Shown: positions 1 through 5,582 of the stretch, one piece after another
How positions within the stretch are numbered: position 1 is the stretch's first letter
Layout of the letters: every line of letters starts with the position of its first letter
Source of the DNA: DATGEP01 sp035310125
GTDB lineage: Bacteria > Chloroflexota > Ktedonobacteria > Ktedonobacterales > JADMIN01
Length of the DNA: 7,723 nucleotides
Assembly (NCBI GenBank): GCA_035310125.1
Contig: DATGEP010000182.1
Location: forward strand, 1 to 7,723
Direction of reading: 5' to 3'
Made by a program: the position numbers and the translations under genes
Notes under the pieces: model-generated
Told to the model about the DNA's origin: nothing
Database searches by the model: none
Seen by the model: the letters and a program-made list of their open reading frames with translations, nothing else

Positions 1-2
1 CG

Positions 3-125
3 CTGCAAACGGCCCGCCAATCACCCGAATGGAACGCGCTGCGCCAGGACGTCGGCCTGTTCGCACAGCCGATGGCTATCGTCGTCGCCCGCGAGGTTGT
101 CCAGAAGGTACTGCCCGGCCGTTAG
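3..125 (+). CDS. C-terminal end of an unrecognised protein (5' cut by window)
   Basis: A reading frame open from the left edge ends at a TAG at 123-125 and gives about 40 residues ending in VVQKVLPGR. The third codon positions are mostly G/C and the second positions are much poorer in G/C, as expected for coding DNA in a GC-rich genome. I do not recognise the family, and the piece is too short for a functional call. An antisense frame at 21-203 pairs its codon positions 1 and 3 with this one and therefore has almost the same composition, so the strand is not certain. If this frame is real, its gene enters from the left and converges on the leftward secreted-protein gene at 270-569. Confidence 0.4.
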   Translation: MQTARQSPEWNALRQDVGLFAQPMAIVVAREVVQKVLPGR

Positions 126-203
126 CGATACGCGATAGCCGGCGGCAAAGCCAAGGATCTCGTGCGCCAGCTTTTGCGCACGCACCACGCCGCCTAACGG
201 CAT
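21..203 (-). CDS. Possible small 60-aa protein, unrecognised (alternative to the frame at 3-125)
   Basis: A complete ATG-to-TGA frame of 60 codons with G/C-rich third positions, including in the part (126-203) that the opposing frame does not cover. The product begins MPLGGVVRAQKLAHEILGF and carries an acidic stretch (GDDDSH) near residue 40. It has no recognisable motif, signal peptide or membrane segment. I see no convincing ribosome binding site before the ATG. It cannot be real together with the full rightward frame at 3-125 unless the two overlap antisense. I list it because composition alone does not separate the two. Confidence 0.22.
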   Translation of the reverse strand: MPLGGVVRAQKLAHEILGFAAGYRVSLTAGQYLLDNLAGDDDSHRLCEQADVLAQRVPFG

Positions 204-253
204 GACACAGCGGTCGTCGGCGCAGGTTGTGCATCCTGACGGGAAGGGCTCGG

Positions 254-265
254 ATGCGCGCGCAT
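254..265. repeat. 12-bp perfect palindrome ATGCGCGCGCAT
   Basis: A perfect 12-bp self-complementary alternating purine-pyrimidine block lies just past the stop codon of the leftward secreted-protein gene. It has no T-run on either side, so it is not a standard intrinsic terminator. It may be chance in GC-rich DNA. Confidence 0.3.
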
Positions 266-269
266 GCGG

Positions 270-569
270 TCATAGGAGCGCAGCGCAGAAGGCGTAAACC
301 TCCTGATAGTGCCGAGGTGTCGGCGTTGGTGCTTGCCCCGTTTGGGTCCCGCCGACGAAGGGAGCAAAGACAAAGACGACGATGTGCGGGTACAGCCCCT
401 GAGTTGTGGAATCGAGTGCCCCATAGCTCAACTCGCATACCGCTTGATTGGCGCTCACCTGCATGAACTCTTCACTACATTGCGTTTCCAAACAGCCCGG
501 GTCTGCGAGCCCTGGGTCAGCGGATAGTCCAAACGTGCACATTGCGCCTGCCAGCATTGCCAGCTTCAT
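270..569 (-). CDS. Small secreted protein with signal peptide, function unknown
   Basis: About 99 residues. The N-terminus has the shape of a Sec signal peptide: basic start (MK), a hydrophobic run (LAMLAGAMCTFGLSA), then a likely cleavage after PGLA. The mature part is short, holds Cys residues around DPGCLETQC and AVCELSY and one near the C-terminus, a hydrophobic VVFVFAPFV stretch, and a Thr/Pro-rich piece. Exported Cys-containing proteins of this kind often form disulfides; that is inference. I chose the ATG at 567-569 because AGGGG lies nine bases upstream. An ATG three codons earlier sits directly against that AGGGG, and a TTG start at 620 would put the hydrophobic run too far in. No family is recognised. 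The insertion sequence begins about 120 bases upstream and may have altered its promoter region. Confidence 0.5.
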   Translation of the reverse strand: MKLAMLAGAMCTFGLSADPGLADPGCLETQCSEEFMQVSANQAVCELSYGALDSTTQGLYPHIVVFVFAPFVGGTQTGQAPTPTPRHYQEVYAFCAALL

Positions 570-684
570 TCGTCGCATCCCCTGTCTGGAGGGTATCCGC
601 TTGGGATGCCAATGCAGCAAGCGCGATGATCCCTATTTGCGGCAATCCGCAGGCTCGCGCACCCGCCGCGCAGTTCCTCTCGCA

Positions 685-688
685 CTAG
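685..688. repeat. CTAG flank, left copy of a probable target-site duplication
   Basis: CTAG abuts the left terminal inverted repeat of the insertion sequence, and an identical CTAG abuts the right end at 2046-2049. Four-base duplications of a CTAG-like target are known in the IS5 superfamily. CTAG is palindromic and only four bases long, so site preference without duplication cannot be fully excluded. Confidence 0.7.
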
Positions 689-703
689 CAGTCTGTTGAA
701 ATG
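689..703 (+). repeat. Left terminal inverted repeat of the IS
   Basis: CAGTCTGTTGAAATG matches the inverted right end at 12 of 15 positions, with a shared CAG tip and a shared GTTGAA core. Confidence 0.75.
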
Positions 704-786
704 CGCCCACTCCGGCGCACTCTGACTCTTCCGGTTAAGTGGGTGGGGCAGATACGGTGGGACCATCTTGCAGTGAGGTGGTCGCC

Positions 787-1899
787 GTGCGCGGACGGAC
801 CAAGAAGCAGGCCAGTATGTTGGCGTTCATCGATCCCGAGACGCTGATCCCGACGGACCATCCGTTGCGAACGATCAAGCGCTTCGCCGACGCGGCGCTG
901 CTCGAGCTGTCGCCGTTGTTCGATGAGATGTACGCCGCCGCTGGTCAAGGTCGTGCCTCCATTCCGCCCGAACGGCTGCTCAAGGCGAGTCTACTGATCA
1001 GTTTGTATTCGGTGCGCAGCGAACGCGCGTTCTGCGAGGAATTGACGTACCACCTGCTGTTCCGCTGGTTCCTCGATATGGACATGCTCGAGCCCAGCTT
1101 CGACCACAGTACGTTTACGAAGAACCGTGCGCGATTGCTCCGCCACCGTGTCAGCCGTGAGTTCTTCGATGCGGTCGTGCTCCAGGCCGATCGGCTGCAC
1201 CTGCTGAGCGATGAGCACTTCAGCGTGGATGGCACGCTCATCGAGGCAGCCGCCAGTCTCAAGAGCTTTCGGCCCAAGGACGAGCCACCGTCGCCTCCGC
1301 GTCCGGATGGCGGCAGTCCGAGCAATCGCTGGGTCGACTTCCACGGCCAGAAGCGATCGAATGCCACCCACCAGAGCACGACCGATCCCGATGCGCGGCT
1401 GTGTCGCAAAGGTCCGGGCAAGGAAGCTCGCCTGAGTTACATGGGCCAAGCACTGATGGAGAATCGGCACGGCTTGCTGGTGGATTTCCAGGTCACGACG
1501 GCCACCGGTACGGCTGAACGAGAGGTGCTCCCACTGCTAATCGACGACGCACGCGTGCGCGGCTTTCATCCGAAGACGCTTGGCGCCGACAAGGGCTACG
1601 ACACGCGTGAGTGTGTGCAGACATTGCGCGCCCGCGGCGTTACACCGCACGTCGCGCAGAACACCAGTGGCCGTCGCAGCGCCGTGGATGGACGGACCAC
1701 CCGCGGACCTGGTTACGTCGCCAGTCAGAAGGTCCGCAAACGCATCGAAGAAATCTTCGGCTGGATGAAAACGGTGGGTGGCTTCCGCAAGACACGCTAC
1801 CGTGGCCTGGAACGCGTCGACTTCGCCGGCTATCTGGTGGCCGCCGCGTACAACCTCGTGCGCCTGGTGCGTCTGACCACCCAGCCGGCCCTGGCATGA
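787..1899 (+). CDS. IS5/IS1182-like DDE transposase
   Basis: About 370 residues, the usual size for this group; catalyses cut-and-paste movement of the surrounding element. The N-terminal part (about residues 10-95) matches the InsH-type N-terminal domain (IDPETLIPTDHPLR..., IPPERLLKA, SERAFCEEL, LLFRWFLDMDM, DHSTFTKNR). The RNase H-like catalytic domain follows, with FSVDG (Asp148), LGADKGYDT (Asp268) and the R-x3-E-x6-K signature ending the triad: Arg317, Glu321, Lys328 in RKRIEEIFGWMK. The conserved SNATHQSTTDPDARL block precedes the second Asp. I chose GTG at 787 because GAGGTGG lies five bases upstream and family proteins start MRG followed by a polar stretch. An ATG at 739 would add 16 residues unlike the family. 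No frameshift or missing catalytic residue is seen, so the enzyme looks functional. Confidence 0.9.
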   Translation: MRGRTKKQASMLAFIDPETLIPTDHPLRTIKRFADAALLELSPLFDEMYAAAGQGRASIPPERLLKASLLISLYSVRSERAFCEELTYHLLFRWFLDMDMLEPSFDHSTFTKNRARLLRHRVSREFFDAVVLQADRLHLLSDEHFSVDGTLIEAAASLKSFRPKDEPPSPPRPDGGSPSNRWVDFHGQKRSNATHQSTTDPDARLCRKGPGKEARLSYMGQALMENRHGLLVDFQVTTATGTAEREVLPLLIDDARVRGFHPKTLGADKGYDTRECVQTLRARGVTPHVAQNTSGRRSAVDGRTTRGPGYVASQKVRKRIEEIFGWMKTVGGFRKTRYRGLERVDFAGYLVAAAYNLVRLVRLTTQPALA

Positions 1900-2010
1900 G
1901 GCGTAATCGCGAAGGCCACGCGCGTGCTGGCCGAAGCACGCCAGTCCGCTCATCGCCACATCACCCTTTCCTTTACCCCACTACCGCTCTGATTCTCGCC
2001 AAATCCACCC

Positions 2011-2037
2011 CAGTTCACCCCAGTTCACCCCAGTTCA
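2011..2037 (+). repeat. Threefold 10-bp direct repeat (CAGTTCACCC) inside the IS right end
   Basis: CAGTTCACCC occurs at 2011-2020 and 2021-2030, and a third CAGTTCA at 2031-2037 begins the right terminal inverted repeat. The repeated heptamer is thus the inner part of the terminal repeat. The left end has only one such unit. The extra units could be added transposase contacts or a replication-slippage product. Confidence 0.8.
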
Positions 2038-2045
2038 ACGGCCTG
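2031..2045 (-). repeat. Right terminal inverted repeat of the IS
   Basis: On the minus strand it reads CAGGCCGTTGAACTG, matching the left end at 12 of 15 positions. It is the outermost copy of the threefold CAGTTCA unit. Confidence 0.75.
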
Positions 2046-2049
2046 CTAG
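2046..2049. repeat. CTAG flank, right copy of a probable target-site duplication
   Basis: Same four bases as at 685-688. Removing the element and one CTAG joins the left flank to the ATPase fragment without a frame break (frame ...PLA-L-VVW...). Confidence 0.7.
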
Positions 2050-2277
2050 TAGTGTGGACGCTAAGCCAACGTTGCCGCGGCGCGCGGGTCATGGCTACAA
2101 GCCGCGAGCCACTCGGCGTGGAAGGAGAGCTCGTATGGCGTCTCAAGCCCCTCGAAGCTGAAGAAGCCGCGCAGCTGTTCCTCGAGAGTGCCCGCGCGCA
2201 CAACGCCACGACGCTGGTCGAGGACATGCCAGCCGTATTGCAGTTATGCCATCGGCTGGATGGGCTGCCGCTGGCTA
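2050..2277 (+). pseudogene. Fragment of the ATPase core of an NB-ARC/LAL-type transcriptional regulator
   Basis: About 75 codons read VVWTLSQRC, then ARVMATSREPLG, VWRLKPLEAEEAAQLF, and CHRLDGLPLA. These are the post-Walker-B segment, the TSREP sensor motif and the GLPLA motif of the STAND/NB-ARC ATPases found in AfsR-, LuxR(LAL)- and XRE-type regulators. The intact gene starting at 5583 has the same motifs in the same order (VATSREPL, RQLDGLPLA). The fragment lacks the Walker A part, and the expected LDN-C-EH piece between the hydrophobic strand and the TLSQRC-like helix is missing. After GLPLA similarity stops abruptly and an ExeA-like sequence begins in another frame. No promoter or start is evident. 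It is a relic; it shows that another regulator of this superfamily once existed here or was carried in. Confidence 0.75.
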
Positions 2278-2523
2278 CCAGCTCGCACCAATGGACTCGC
2301 TGAGGCCACCCAATACCTCCGCCACCACCTGACGCTCGTGGGCAGGACCGATCCGCTGTTCGCTGACGACGCTGTCGCTCGGCTGCACAAGGTGAGCCTC
2401 GGCTTACCGCGCGCGCTCAACAACGCCGCAATTGCCGCGCTCATCGCGGCGGCTACCGCTGGTAAGGCGCTTGTTGACGACGAGTGCGCCAAGAAGGCCG
2501 TGGCCGAACTCATCCGTGACTAG
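2278..2523 (+). pseudogene. C-terminal fragment of an ExeA/TniB-like AAA ATPase (transposition helper type)
   Basis: About 80 residues, from TNGLAEATQYLRHHL through GRTDPLFADDAVARLH and SLGLPRALNNAAIAAL to a TAG at 2521-2523. This is the C-terminal lid of the AAA ATPases annotated as ExeA-like, which in many GC-rich bacteria are encoded beside a DDE transposase and act like MuB/TniB target-selection helpers. The Walker A/B part is absent: directly upstream, in another frame, lies the NB-ARC fragment. A full-length family member has roughly 270 residues, so about 70 percent is lost. Third positions remain GC-rich, so decay is recent or the fusion itself is the main damage. A start codon within the fused frame (for example ATG at 2188) would give a chimeric, non-homologous N-terminus; I regard expression as unlikely. 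Confidence 0.7.
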
Positions 2524-2805
2524 AGGCGCTCTGTAAGAAAACGCAAGAGCGCCGGCGCCAGAAAAAATGTATCGCTGTGTGGTTCGTCGAACGGTTGGCA
2601 CATCCAATGGTGTGCTGCGCCTTCGATCGGAACGGATCGCATGAAATTGCCGCGCCTCAGCGCCGTCACGAATGGGACGGACTGCTTCTCACAATCGACC
2701 ATAATCGCGCGTACAGCTGTTCCTGGTCGTACAGTCCGCCAGATCCTTAGCGACGTCGACGGCGGGCTCCCGGTAGCCTGGGTGAAGCAAGATCAGGGGG
2801 GAGTG
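2520..2805 (-). pseudogene. Probable frameshifted alpha/beta-hydrolase remnant
   Basis: Two adjacent minus-strand frames look like two ends of one hydrolase. The upstream part (about 2735-2802) reads SPLILLHPGYREPAVDVAKD, similar to the first strand and oxyanion-loop region (hydrophobic strand then HPG/HGG). It stops at a TGA at 2689-2691. The other frame, open from 2792 to a TAG at 2520-2522, contains PIEGAAHHW, a typical region for the catalytic His, and ends ALLRFLTERL, a typical C-terminal helix. The nucleophile-elbow region is missing, so both an internal deletion and a frame change are implied. This is weak-similarity pattern recognition. No other gene on either strand explains these 280 bases better; the plus-strand frame at 2641-2832 looks like its shadow. 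Confidence 0.42.
2525..2553. repeat. Inverted repeat, 8-bp perfect arms, 13-base loop
   Basis: GGCGCTCT (2525-2532) and AGAGCGCC (2546-2553) can form a perfect 8-bp stem right after the ExeA-like stop codon. No T-run follows on the plus strand, so a standard intrinsic terminator is not supported. It could be a remnant terminus of the lost ExeA-bearing element, or chance. It also lies inside the last codons of the opposing hydrolase relic. Confidence 0.45.
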
Positions 2806-2807
2806 AA

Positions 2808-3515
2808 TTGGACCCGAACAGCGTCGATTTGATGAGTGTCGACCACATCCTGACGACCACTCGCGCCGTCCGCCAGCGCTTGGACCTGACGAGGCCTGTC
2901 GAGCGTCAGGTCATCGAGCGGTGCCTTGAGATCGCGCTGCAAGCACCCTTAGGTCTCAATGGTGAGACACGGCACTTCGTGGTGGTCACGGATCCACGGC
3001 AGCGTGCGGCAGTGGGTGCGCTTTATCGAAAGGCCGGCGAGGGTCACCGTTCGGGGGCCCTACCGCACGACCCGTATCTGTCCCAACTCCACTTGACCGC
3101 GGAGGATCCCAACTTTGCAGCGCAGCAACGCATGTTCCGCTCTGGCGGCTATCTCGTAGCTCACATGCACCAGGTGCCGGTGTTGATCCTGGCGTGCGTC
3201 GAGGGACGGGTCGAGCAGGCGGGACCCGGGGCTCAGGCATCCCTCTACGGGTCGATCTTTCCTGCGGTCTGGTCGCTGATGTTGGCACTACGGGCTCGCG
3301 GGCTGGGGTCGGTTATGACCACCCAACACATTCAGCACCTCGAGCAAGAGATGGCGCAGGTTTTGGAACTTCCGGAGGGGCTAACCCAGGCCACGCTCCT
3401 GGCAGTGGCGTACTTCAGCGGGGCCGACTTCAAGCCGGCTCAACGTGCCCCCGCTACCGAACGTACACATTGGAATCGTTGGAGCGCTGATGAGAGCGCT
3501 GCTGACGCTGGATGA
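2808..3515 (+). CDS. Nitroreductase family protein (FMN-dependent)
   Basis: 235 residues, normal family size. These are cytoplasmic flavoproteins using NAD(P)H to reduce nitro-, quinone- or enone-type substrates; the true substrate is not evident. Visible family blocks: TTTRAVRQRLDL near residues 16-27 (FMN-phosphate Arg), APLGLN at 46-51 (usually AP-S/T-x-x-N), a PVLILACVEG strand at 124-133, YGSIFPAVWSLMLALRARGLGS at 147-168 (core helix and Gly-rich flavin contact) and a C-terminal DFKPAQR...HWNRW. I give TTG 2808 as start because AGGGGGGAG lies four to five bases upstream. An in-frame ATG at 2832 would fit the family N-terminus but has no ribosome binding site. The gene seems to stand alone, behind a hydrolase relic and convergent with the hydrolase at 3725-4726. 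Confidence 0.88.
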   Translation: MDPNSVDLMSVDHILTTTRAVRQRLDLTRPVERQVIERCLEIALQAPLGLNGETRHFVVVTDPRQRAAVGALYRKAGEGHRSGALPHDPYLSQLHLTAEDPNFAAQQRMFRSGGYLVAHMHQVPVLILACVEGRVEQAGPGAQASLYGSIFPAVWSLMLALRARGLGSVMTTQHIQHLEQEMAQVLELPEGLTQATLLAVAYFSGADFKPAQRAPATERTHWNRWSADESAADAG

Positions 3516-3724
3516 TCCGAGGTACTTAAGCCGGTGCGTAGGTTGCGACGCACGGCCTGAGCGGCCGCTGCACAAACTGCCGCCGCGCTGGCGCGCCGCC
3601 ACCAGCATCATCGTCGACTCCTGCCGACGCCTTTCGACCCAATCCAGCCAAAGCTTCGCCAAACAACGCTGCTCGCAACACGCTACGGTGCGCGCGGGAC
3701 GATATGCACGGCGTTCCGGTACGG
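3516..3724. other. Convergent intergenic region, no gene seen
   Basis: The 209 bases between the nitroreductase stop and the opposing hydrolase stop show no recognisable protein on either strand. A 6-bp hairpin (GTGCGT at 3534-3539 with ACGCAC at 3548-3553, 8-base loop) follows the nitroreductase gene closely. It has no T-run, so it is at most a weak termination or mRNA 3'-end structure. Confidence 0.5.
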
Positions 3725-4726
3725 TTAGCTCAAGAATTCGATCATCCGCTCGGTGGCCTGAAGCCCGAGGGCGGTCGGAAACCCTGAAAACCCGTGCACG
3801 CCGCCGGGATAGATGGCCAGCCTGGCAGGATTGCCAGCTGCAATCCAACGTGCGTGCATGAACAATGTGTCGTCGATCAGCGGATCGAGAGTCCCGATCG
3901 TGAACAGGGCCGGTGGAAGATCGTGCAGGTCTGCCCAGATTGGCGAGACATCAGGCTCGCGTTCTATCCCGCGTACGCCGAACTGATCCACAAGCCATTC
4001 GAAATCACTCGTGTTCACTACCAGTGTGTCAGTAGCTCGTCGGGCGCTCGGTGTCATCGCCAGGTCGTACACACCGAACGCAAGGTTTGCTCGGCTAAAG
4101 CTGCGAAGCTGGTGCTTGTCGCGCAAGCGGAGCAGCGTGACCACAGCAAGACACGCGCCGGCCGATGGACCGCCGATCAACAGACGCGTCGAGCCGAACT
4201 CCGATTGGGCGTGCAGCGTCAGCCACACAGCCGTGGCTTCGCAATCGTCGGGTCCAGCGGGATAGGGATGCTCTGGGGCCAGTCGGTAGGCCAGACTGAC
4301 AACAACCACCTCCGCACGTGTGGCCAGCGCCTCCAGTTGTCGGTCCTGGTGATGTGCACCGCCGAGTACAAATCCGCCGCCGTGCAGGTGCAGGTATACG
4401 CCTTTCACCGTCGCTGGCACGAACGCGCGGATAGTCAACGGCCCACTCGGACCCGGAATCGTGCGGTTGACCGCCATATCACTGAACACAAGTGGGCCGA
4501 AGATGCCGCGGCCCGACTCCTGGGCCTCGCGCAGCGCGGACGCGGGCTGTGAAGAGTGGGGCGGAATGTCTGCGAGTTTCCTCGCCAAGTTGGCATTGAA
4601 GGCTCGAGTATCGTGGTCAATCGCGTCCGGCGCGAATAGCTCGGGAACGAACTCAGAACACGGTGTCGTGGTGAGGACCGGGAGACGCTTAGGACCGGGT
4701 TCTCGAACGCTGTCGTTGTGCAACAT
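3725..4726 (-). CDS. Alpha/beta hydrolase, HSL-like (acetyl-hydrolase/esterase type)
   Basis: About 333 residues; hydrolyses a carboxylic ester or acetyl group, substrate unknown, cytoplasmic (no signal peptide). Hormone-sensitive-lipase-type signatures are all present: HGGGF oxyanion motif at residues 115-119, YRLAPEHPYPAGPDD at 147-161, nucleophile elbow GGPSAG with Ser188, GTLDPLIDD with Asp281, and GGVHGF with His311. The residue before the nucleophile is Pro; most relatives have Asp or Glu (GDSAG, GESAG). The catalytic triad is otherwise complete, so activity is likely. ATG at 4724-4726 is preferred: AGG lies eight bases before it and family similarity begins about residue 31. In-frame ATG at 4762 and GTG at 4783 are alternatives; the GTG directly follows the stop of the broken LuxR-type gene. 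Co-directional placement behind that remnant suggests it was once the regulator's neighbour or target. Confidence 0.87.
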   Translation of the reverse strand: MLHNDSVREPGPKRLPVLTTTPCSEFVPELFAPDAIDHDTRAFNANLARKLADIPPHSSQPASALREAQESGRGIFGPLVFSDMAVNRTIPGPSGPLTIRAFVPATVKGVYLHLHGGGFVLGGAHHQDRQLEALATRAEVVVVSLAYRLAPEHPYPAGPDDCEATAVWLTLHAQSEFGSTRLLIGGPSAGACLAVVTLLRLRDKHQLRSFSRANLAFGVYDLAMTPSARRATDTLVVNTSDFEWLVDQFGVRGIEREPDVSPIWADLHDLPPALFTIGTLDPLIDDTLFMHARWIAAGNPARLAIYPGGVHGFSGFPTALGLQATERMIEFLS

Positions 4727-4783
4727 GCGCCAAGCCTGGACCTGGACGCGCCACGGGCGCATCCGCCAACCGGCGGAGAGCAC

Positions 4784-5434
4784 CTACGGATCGTGCTGTC
4801 CCCTGCCTGGCCCGTAGTTGGCCACCAGGCGTGCTACCTGGACCCGTGAGGACAATCCGAGCTTGTTGAGAATGTTGCTGACGTGGCTCTGGACGGTACG
4901 CTCGCCGATGATCAGCTCGGCTGCGATCCGCGGATTACTCAGGCCACGAGCGACGAGCACCGCCACCTCGCGCTCGCGTTGGCTGAGCTGGCCCAGTGGC
5001 GCGGGCTCAGTGTCTGGCCCGTTCGCGGCGGCGGGGCCGCCGTGGATTCTGATCGCGTCAAGCGCGCACGTCAGCACGGTTTCCTGGGGCATGTCCGCGC
5101 CATCCCGACGCGCCTGCTCCAGCACAGCTGGTTCAAGCCGGTGTTCGAATGGTGCAAGCCAGCCGGCTAATGTTCGGGCCTCGACAGGTGAACGCGGCTG
5201 TTGGGCCCTGGTTCGTATCGCACCAGCCGCGGCACCAAGCCGGACCGCGAGCTCGGATCAACCCTGGGCGGCTGCCAGGTAGGACAGTCGCTCCAAACAG
5301 CGGGCAACCATCCGCTGATCAGCTAGGTCCATGGACTCTTGAAGGGCTTCGTTCAACAGCGTGCCCGCGCGCTCGAACCGCCGGCAGTCTATTTCCAAGC
5401 CGAAGTGCTTGAAGTCTCTCTGATCGTCTGTCAT
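4784..5434 (-). pseudogene. Broken LAL/ATPase-type LuxR regulator: C-terminal TPR piece plus LuxR HTH, with in-frame TGA
   Basis: Reading leftward, codons from 5434 give a helical TPR-like piece (RRFERAGTLLNEALQESMDL, MVARCLERLSYLAAAQG). A TGA follows at 5258-5260. The same frame then continues with SELAVRLGAAAGAIRTRAQQ and a linker, and ends in a LuxR/GerE HTH at about 4987-4817: LSQREREVAVLVARGLSNPR, TVQSHVSNILNKLG, then a TAG at 4784-4786. In intact relatives AAAQG is followed without a break by a similar Glu-x-Ala-x-Arg-Leu helix, so the TGA is a single nonsense change in an otherwise preserved frame. The ATPase half expected upstream is absent; the divergent XRE-type gene begins instead at 5583. 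A GTG at 5123-5125 could restart a 113-residue protein holding the whole HTH, but no clear ribosome binding site supports that. Confidence 0.8.
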
Positions 5435-5436
5435 TT

Positions 5437-5452
5437 GCCAGTTGACACTGGC
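5437..5452. promoter_or_regulatory. Inverted repeat GCCAGT-TGAC-ACTGGC in the divergent spacer
   Basis: Perfect 6-bp arms around a 4-bp centre lie 130 bases upstream of the intact XRE-type regulator and at the point where similarity of the broken LuxR-type gene ends. The repeat contains a perfect TTGACA (5442-5447), but no acceptable -10 box is found 16-18 bases downstream on the plus strand. It may be an operator; binding by the neighbouring XRE protein is speculation. Confidence 0.3.
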
Positions 5453-5582
5453 GAGATGGGCGTCGGTGGGCTCAACGACGGTTGGCGCGAAGCACCGAGT
5501 AAGCAGGTATCGGGTCGCCATGCACAATCGGCACAACGCCACGCACGCTGGCCTGCATACTTGCGGCTGGTTACGACATAGG

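Larger units (their letters stand above)
689..2045 (+). mobile_element. Complete insertion sequence, IS5/IS1182-like, 1357 bp
   Basis: The element is bounded by imperfect inverted repeats. The left end reads CAGTCTGTTGAAATG (689-703) and the right end, on the opposite strand, reads CAGGCCGTTGAACTG (2045-2031): 12 of 15 bases match. CTAG stands outside both ends. It carries one transposase gene (787-1899) that fills most of the length. About 145 bases of non-coding right end contain a threefold 10-bp repeat. Length, gene content and a 4-bp CTAG flank fit the IS5 superfamily; the transposase resembles the group called IS5 or IS1182 by different annotators. With the ends and the transposase frame intact, the element may still be active. 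Its right end borders an ATPase-regulator fragment; its left flank is the upstream region of the secreted-protein gene. Confidence 0.85.

Noticed and set aside
945..1470. Minus-strand frames of about 158 codons within the transposase
   Set aside because: Antisense shadows in GC-rich DNA; no motif and no ribosome binding site.
1611..2303. 230-codon plus-strand frame spanning the IS end
   Set aside because: Its first part is a shadow frame of the transposase and it crosses the IS terminus; only the portion after 2049 is meaningful and is annotated as the ATPase fragment.
2188..2523. Apparent 111-residue intact gene on the plus strand
   Set aside because: Only the last ~80 codons are family-like (ExeA lid). 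The first ~30 codons are an out-of-frame reading of the NB-ARC fragment, so it is a chimeric frame over a junction.
3534..3553. Intrinsic terminator after the nitroreductase gene
   Set aside because: The stem is only 6 bp and no T-run follows.
3794..4552. 252-codon plus-strand frame
   Set aside because: It is antisense to the HSL-type hydrolase, whose complete set of catalytic motifs shows which strand is coding.
5442..5470. Perfect TTGACA as the -35 box of a promoter for the XRE-type gene
   Set aside because: No -10-like hexamer occurs at 16-18 bases spacing; the hexamer is better explained as the centre of the inverted repeat.
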